From NCBI GenBank assembly GCA_963816975.1, contig CAWFMD010000006.1:744001-808000 (forward strand): a stretch of 64,000 nt of DNA. Reading direction: 5' to 3'. The notes beneath the pieces were generated by a model that was given only the letters and a program-made list of their open reading frames with translations, was not told the origin of the DNA and ran no database searches. This stretch comes from DASRIA01 sp963816975 (GTDB lineage: Bacteria; Actinomycetota; Thermoleophilia; Solirubrobacterales; JBBDJG01). Positions 62,686 through 64,000 of the stretch are shown here, piece by piece; positions within the stretch are counted from its first letter, which is position 1, and every line of letters begins with the position of its first letter. The position numbers were made by a program, and so were the translations under genes.

Positions 62686-63972
62686 ATGCCGCCTCAAAGG
62701 ACAGCTCAGCAGTCACGCGGCCGGCGCTCCGGCAAGTCCGACGACACCGCGCGCAAGCGTGACCTGCCCGACAAGCAGACCGCGATCGAGCTGCTGGAGA
62801 AGATGCTCCTGATCAGGCAGTTCGAGGAGCGCGCCCAGGAGATGTACATGAAGGCCAAGATCGGGGGCTTCCTGCATCTCGCGGTGGGCGAGGAGGCGAC
62901 GATCGTGGGCACCACCTCGGTGATGCGCGAGGACGACTACCTGATCTCCACCTACCGGGAGCACGGCCCGATCCTCGCGCGCGGCACCGATGCGCGCGTC
63001 GTGATGGCCGAGCTGTTCGGAAAGGAGACCGGGACCTCGCGCGGGCGCGGCGGGTCCATGCACCTGTTCGACCGCGAGCGCCGCTTCATGGGCGGGTACG
63101 GGATCGTCGGAGGCAACCTCCCGCTCGCCGCCGGACTGGCACTCGCCTCCGACTACCGGGGTGAGGACTCGGTCACGCTGTGCATGTTCGGCGACGGCGC
63201 CTCCAACCAGGGCACGTTCGGCGAGACGATGAACATTGCGGCGCTGTGGAAGCTCCCGGTCGTGTTCCTGGTGGTCAACAACCAGTACGGCATGGGCACC
63301 GCGCTGTCGCGTCACTCGGCGGTGACGGATCTGTCATCGAAGGCGGAGTGCCTCGGGGTGCCCGGCGAGCGGGTCGACGGAATGGACGTGCTGGCGGTGC
63401 GCGAGTGCGTGGCCGAGCACCTGCGCCAGGCTCGCGAGGACCGCCACCCGACTATGGTCGAAGCGCTCACCTACCGCTTCCGCGGCCACTCCGCGGCCGA
63501 CCCCGAGGTCTACCGCACGAAGGAGGAGGTGCAGCAATGGCGTGAGCGCGACCCGATCATCGTGTACGCGACGCTCCTCCGGGAGGCGGGCCACCTCGAC
63601 CGGCAGGGCTTCGAACAGGCGGAGCGCGCGGCGATCGACCTCGTGGACGAGGCGGTGAAGTTCGCCGATCACAGCCCGGCGCCCGCGCTGGAGTCCCTGT
63701 ACGACAACGTCTACGTGCTGGGCGACCAAATCCAGGGCTGGTACTCCGTCGACGAGCGCACCCCCGACGTGCACCGCGGCGAGGACGAGCCGGAGGTGGG
63801 CAAGGCCGGTGTCGCCCACGAACTGGCCGAGGCGGGCGCGGCCTATGCCGGCGCGGGCGATGTTCAGAAGCGCCGTCGCGCGGAGGAGGAGCATGCCGGC
63901 GATCCCCAAGCGGATCGCCGGATGGACGACGGGATGGGTCCCGCCGACGCGGCGCACGGGGAGTCCGGCTGA
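62686..63972 (+). CDS. pdhA: Pyruvate dehydrogenase E1 component, alpha subunit
   Basis: 428 residues. ELLEKMLLIRQFEERAQEMYMKAKIGGFLHLAVGEEA, TYREHGPILARG and SRGRGGSMHLFDRERRFMGGYGIVGGNLPLAAGLA lead to the TPP-binding GDGASNQGTFGETMNIAALWKLPVVFLVVNNQYGMGT. The family usually ends about 330 residues in; here a ~60-residue Glu/Ala/Arg-rich extension follows (VHRGEDEPEV ... GESG). ATG 62686 is used. Its stop overlaps pdhB (TGATG). Confidence 0.94.
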   Translation: MPPQRTAQQSRGRRSGKSDDTARKRDLPDKQTAIELLEKMLLIRQFEERAQEMYMKAKIGGFLHLAVGEEATIVGTTSVMREDDYLISTYREHGPILARGTDARVVMAELFGKETGTSRGRGGSMHLFDRERRFMGGYGIVGGNLPLAAGLALASDYRGEDSVTLCMFGDGASNQGTFGETMNIAALWKLPVVFLVVNNQYGMGTALSRHSAVTDLSSKAECLGVPGERVDGMDVLAVRECVAEHLRQAREDRHPTMVEALTYRFRGHSAADPEVYRTKEEVQQWRERDPIIVYATLLREAGHLDRQGFEQAERAAIDLVDEAVKFADHSPAPALESLYDNVYVLGDQIQGWYSVDERTPDVHRGEDEPEVGKAGVAHELAEAGAAYAGAGDVQKRRRAEEEHAGDPQADRRMDDGMGPADAAHGESG

Positions 63973-64000
63973 TGGCGGTGATGCGCTATCGCGAGGCGCT
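63972..64000 (+). CDS. pdhB: Pyruvate dehydrogenase E1 component, beta subunit (start only)
   Basis: ATG 63972 overlaps the pdhA stop. The visible residues MAVMRYREA match the usual E1-beta N-terminus (MRYREAL). The rest is beyond the window. Confidence 0.8.

Overview
The window is GC-rich throughout, densely packed and actinobacterial in character. The best fit is Actinomycetota of the Thermoleophilia/Solirubrobacterales type. This is inferred from four things: the dnaK-grpE-dnaJ-hspR-clpB order, a PurS/PurQ/PurL-type FGAM synthase, a DUF6458 protein, and an 11-PKD surface protein with a C-terminal module typical of that class. I saw no insertion sequence, prophage or CRISPR array. Four solitary tRNA genes (Ala-CGC, Asp-GTC, Glu-TTC, Lys-TTT) all lie on the minus strand.

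Layout. 1-8.5 kb: DHH phosphoesterase fragment, tRNA-Ala, metF, two metallo-beta-lactamase-fold hydrolases, a pterin dehydratase, and a run of small metabolic genes around tRNA-Asp. 8.4-11.4 kb: a metal operon (multicopper oxidase, ZIP transporter with an extra N-terminal domain, DtxR-family regulator). 11.8-12.2 kb: a candidate structured small RNA facing tRNA-Glu. 12.3-21.4 kb: membrane and cell-surface proteins (beta-propeller, PKD protein), regulators and tRNA-Lys. 21.5-32.9 kb: almost the whole purine pathway on the minus strand in three transcription units (purD; purE-purB; purC-S-Q-L-F-N-H); purM and purK are not here. 33-40.4 kb: mscL and the heat-shock operon. 40.5-42.4 kb: DUF167, a frameshifted endonuclease III, and a PfkB kinase. 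42.4-49.6 kb: an inositol-lipid-like cluster (membrane protein, PAP2 protein, CDP-alcohol phosphatidyltransferase, inositol-3-phosphate synthase, a glycosyltransferase/PHP fusion) and a UDG-like protein. 49.7-57.1 kb: DUF2332, a small zinc ribbon, a flavin oxidoreductase, an RNA methyltransferase, an M3-like peptidase, an EEP protein and argF. 57.16-60.1 kb: a TPP riboswitch controlling thiO-thiS-thiG-thiE. 60.1-64 kb: lpdA, a DsbA-fold protein, pdhA and the start of pdhB.

Two kinds of translation start are visible. Operon-internal and heat-shock genes use Shine-Dalgarno sequences or stop/start overlaps (ATGA, GTGA, TGATG). At least 17 other genes have a TAnnnT -10 hexamer only 6-10 nt before the start codon, the arrangement expected for leaderless mRNAs. 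Several of these are divergent pairs with only 34-45 bp between start codons. This pattern was used to choose many of the starts given below.

The thiamine operon sits immediately upstream of genes for the TPP- and lipoamide-dependent pyruvate dehydrogenase complex. The PAP2, phosphatidyltransferase and inositol-3-phosphate synthase genes together suggest that the cell makes inositol phospholipid. Two sequence anomalies deserve checking: a one-base frameshift in endonuclease III that destroys its 4Fe-4S motif, and a purN gene without a conventional start codon near its conserved N-terminus.
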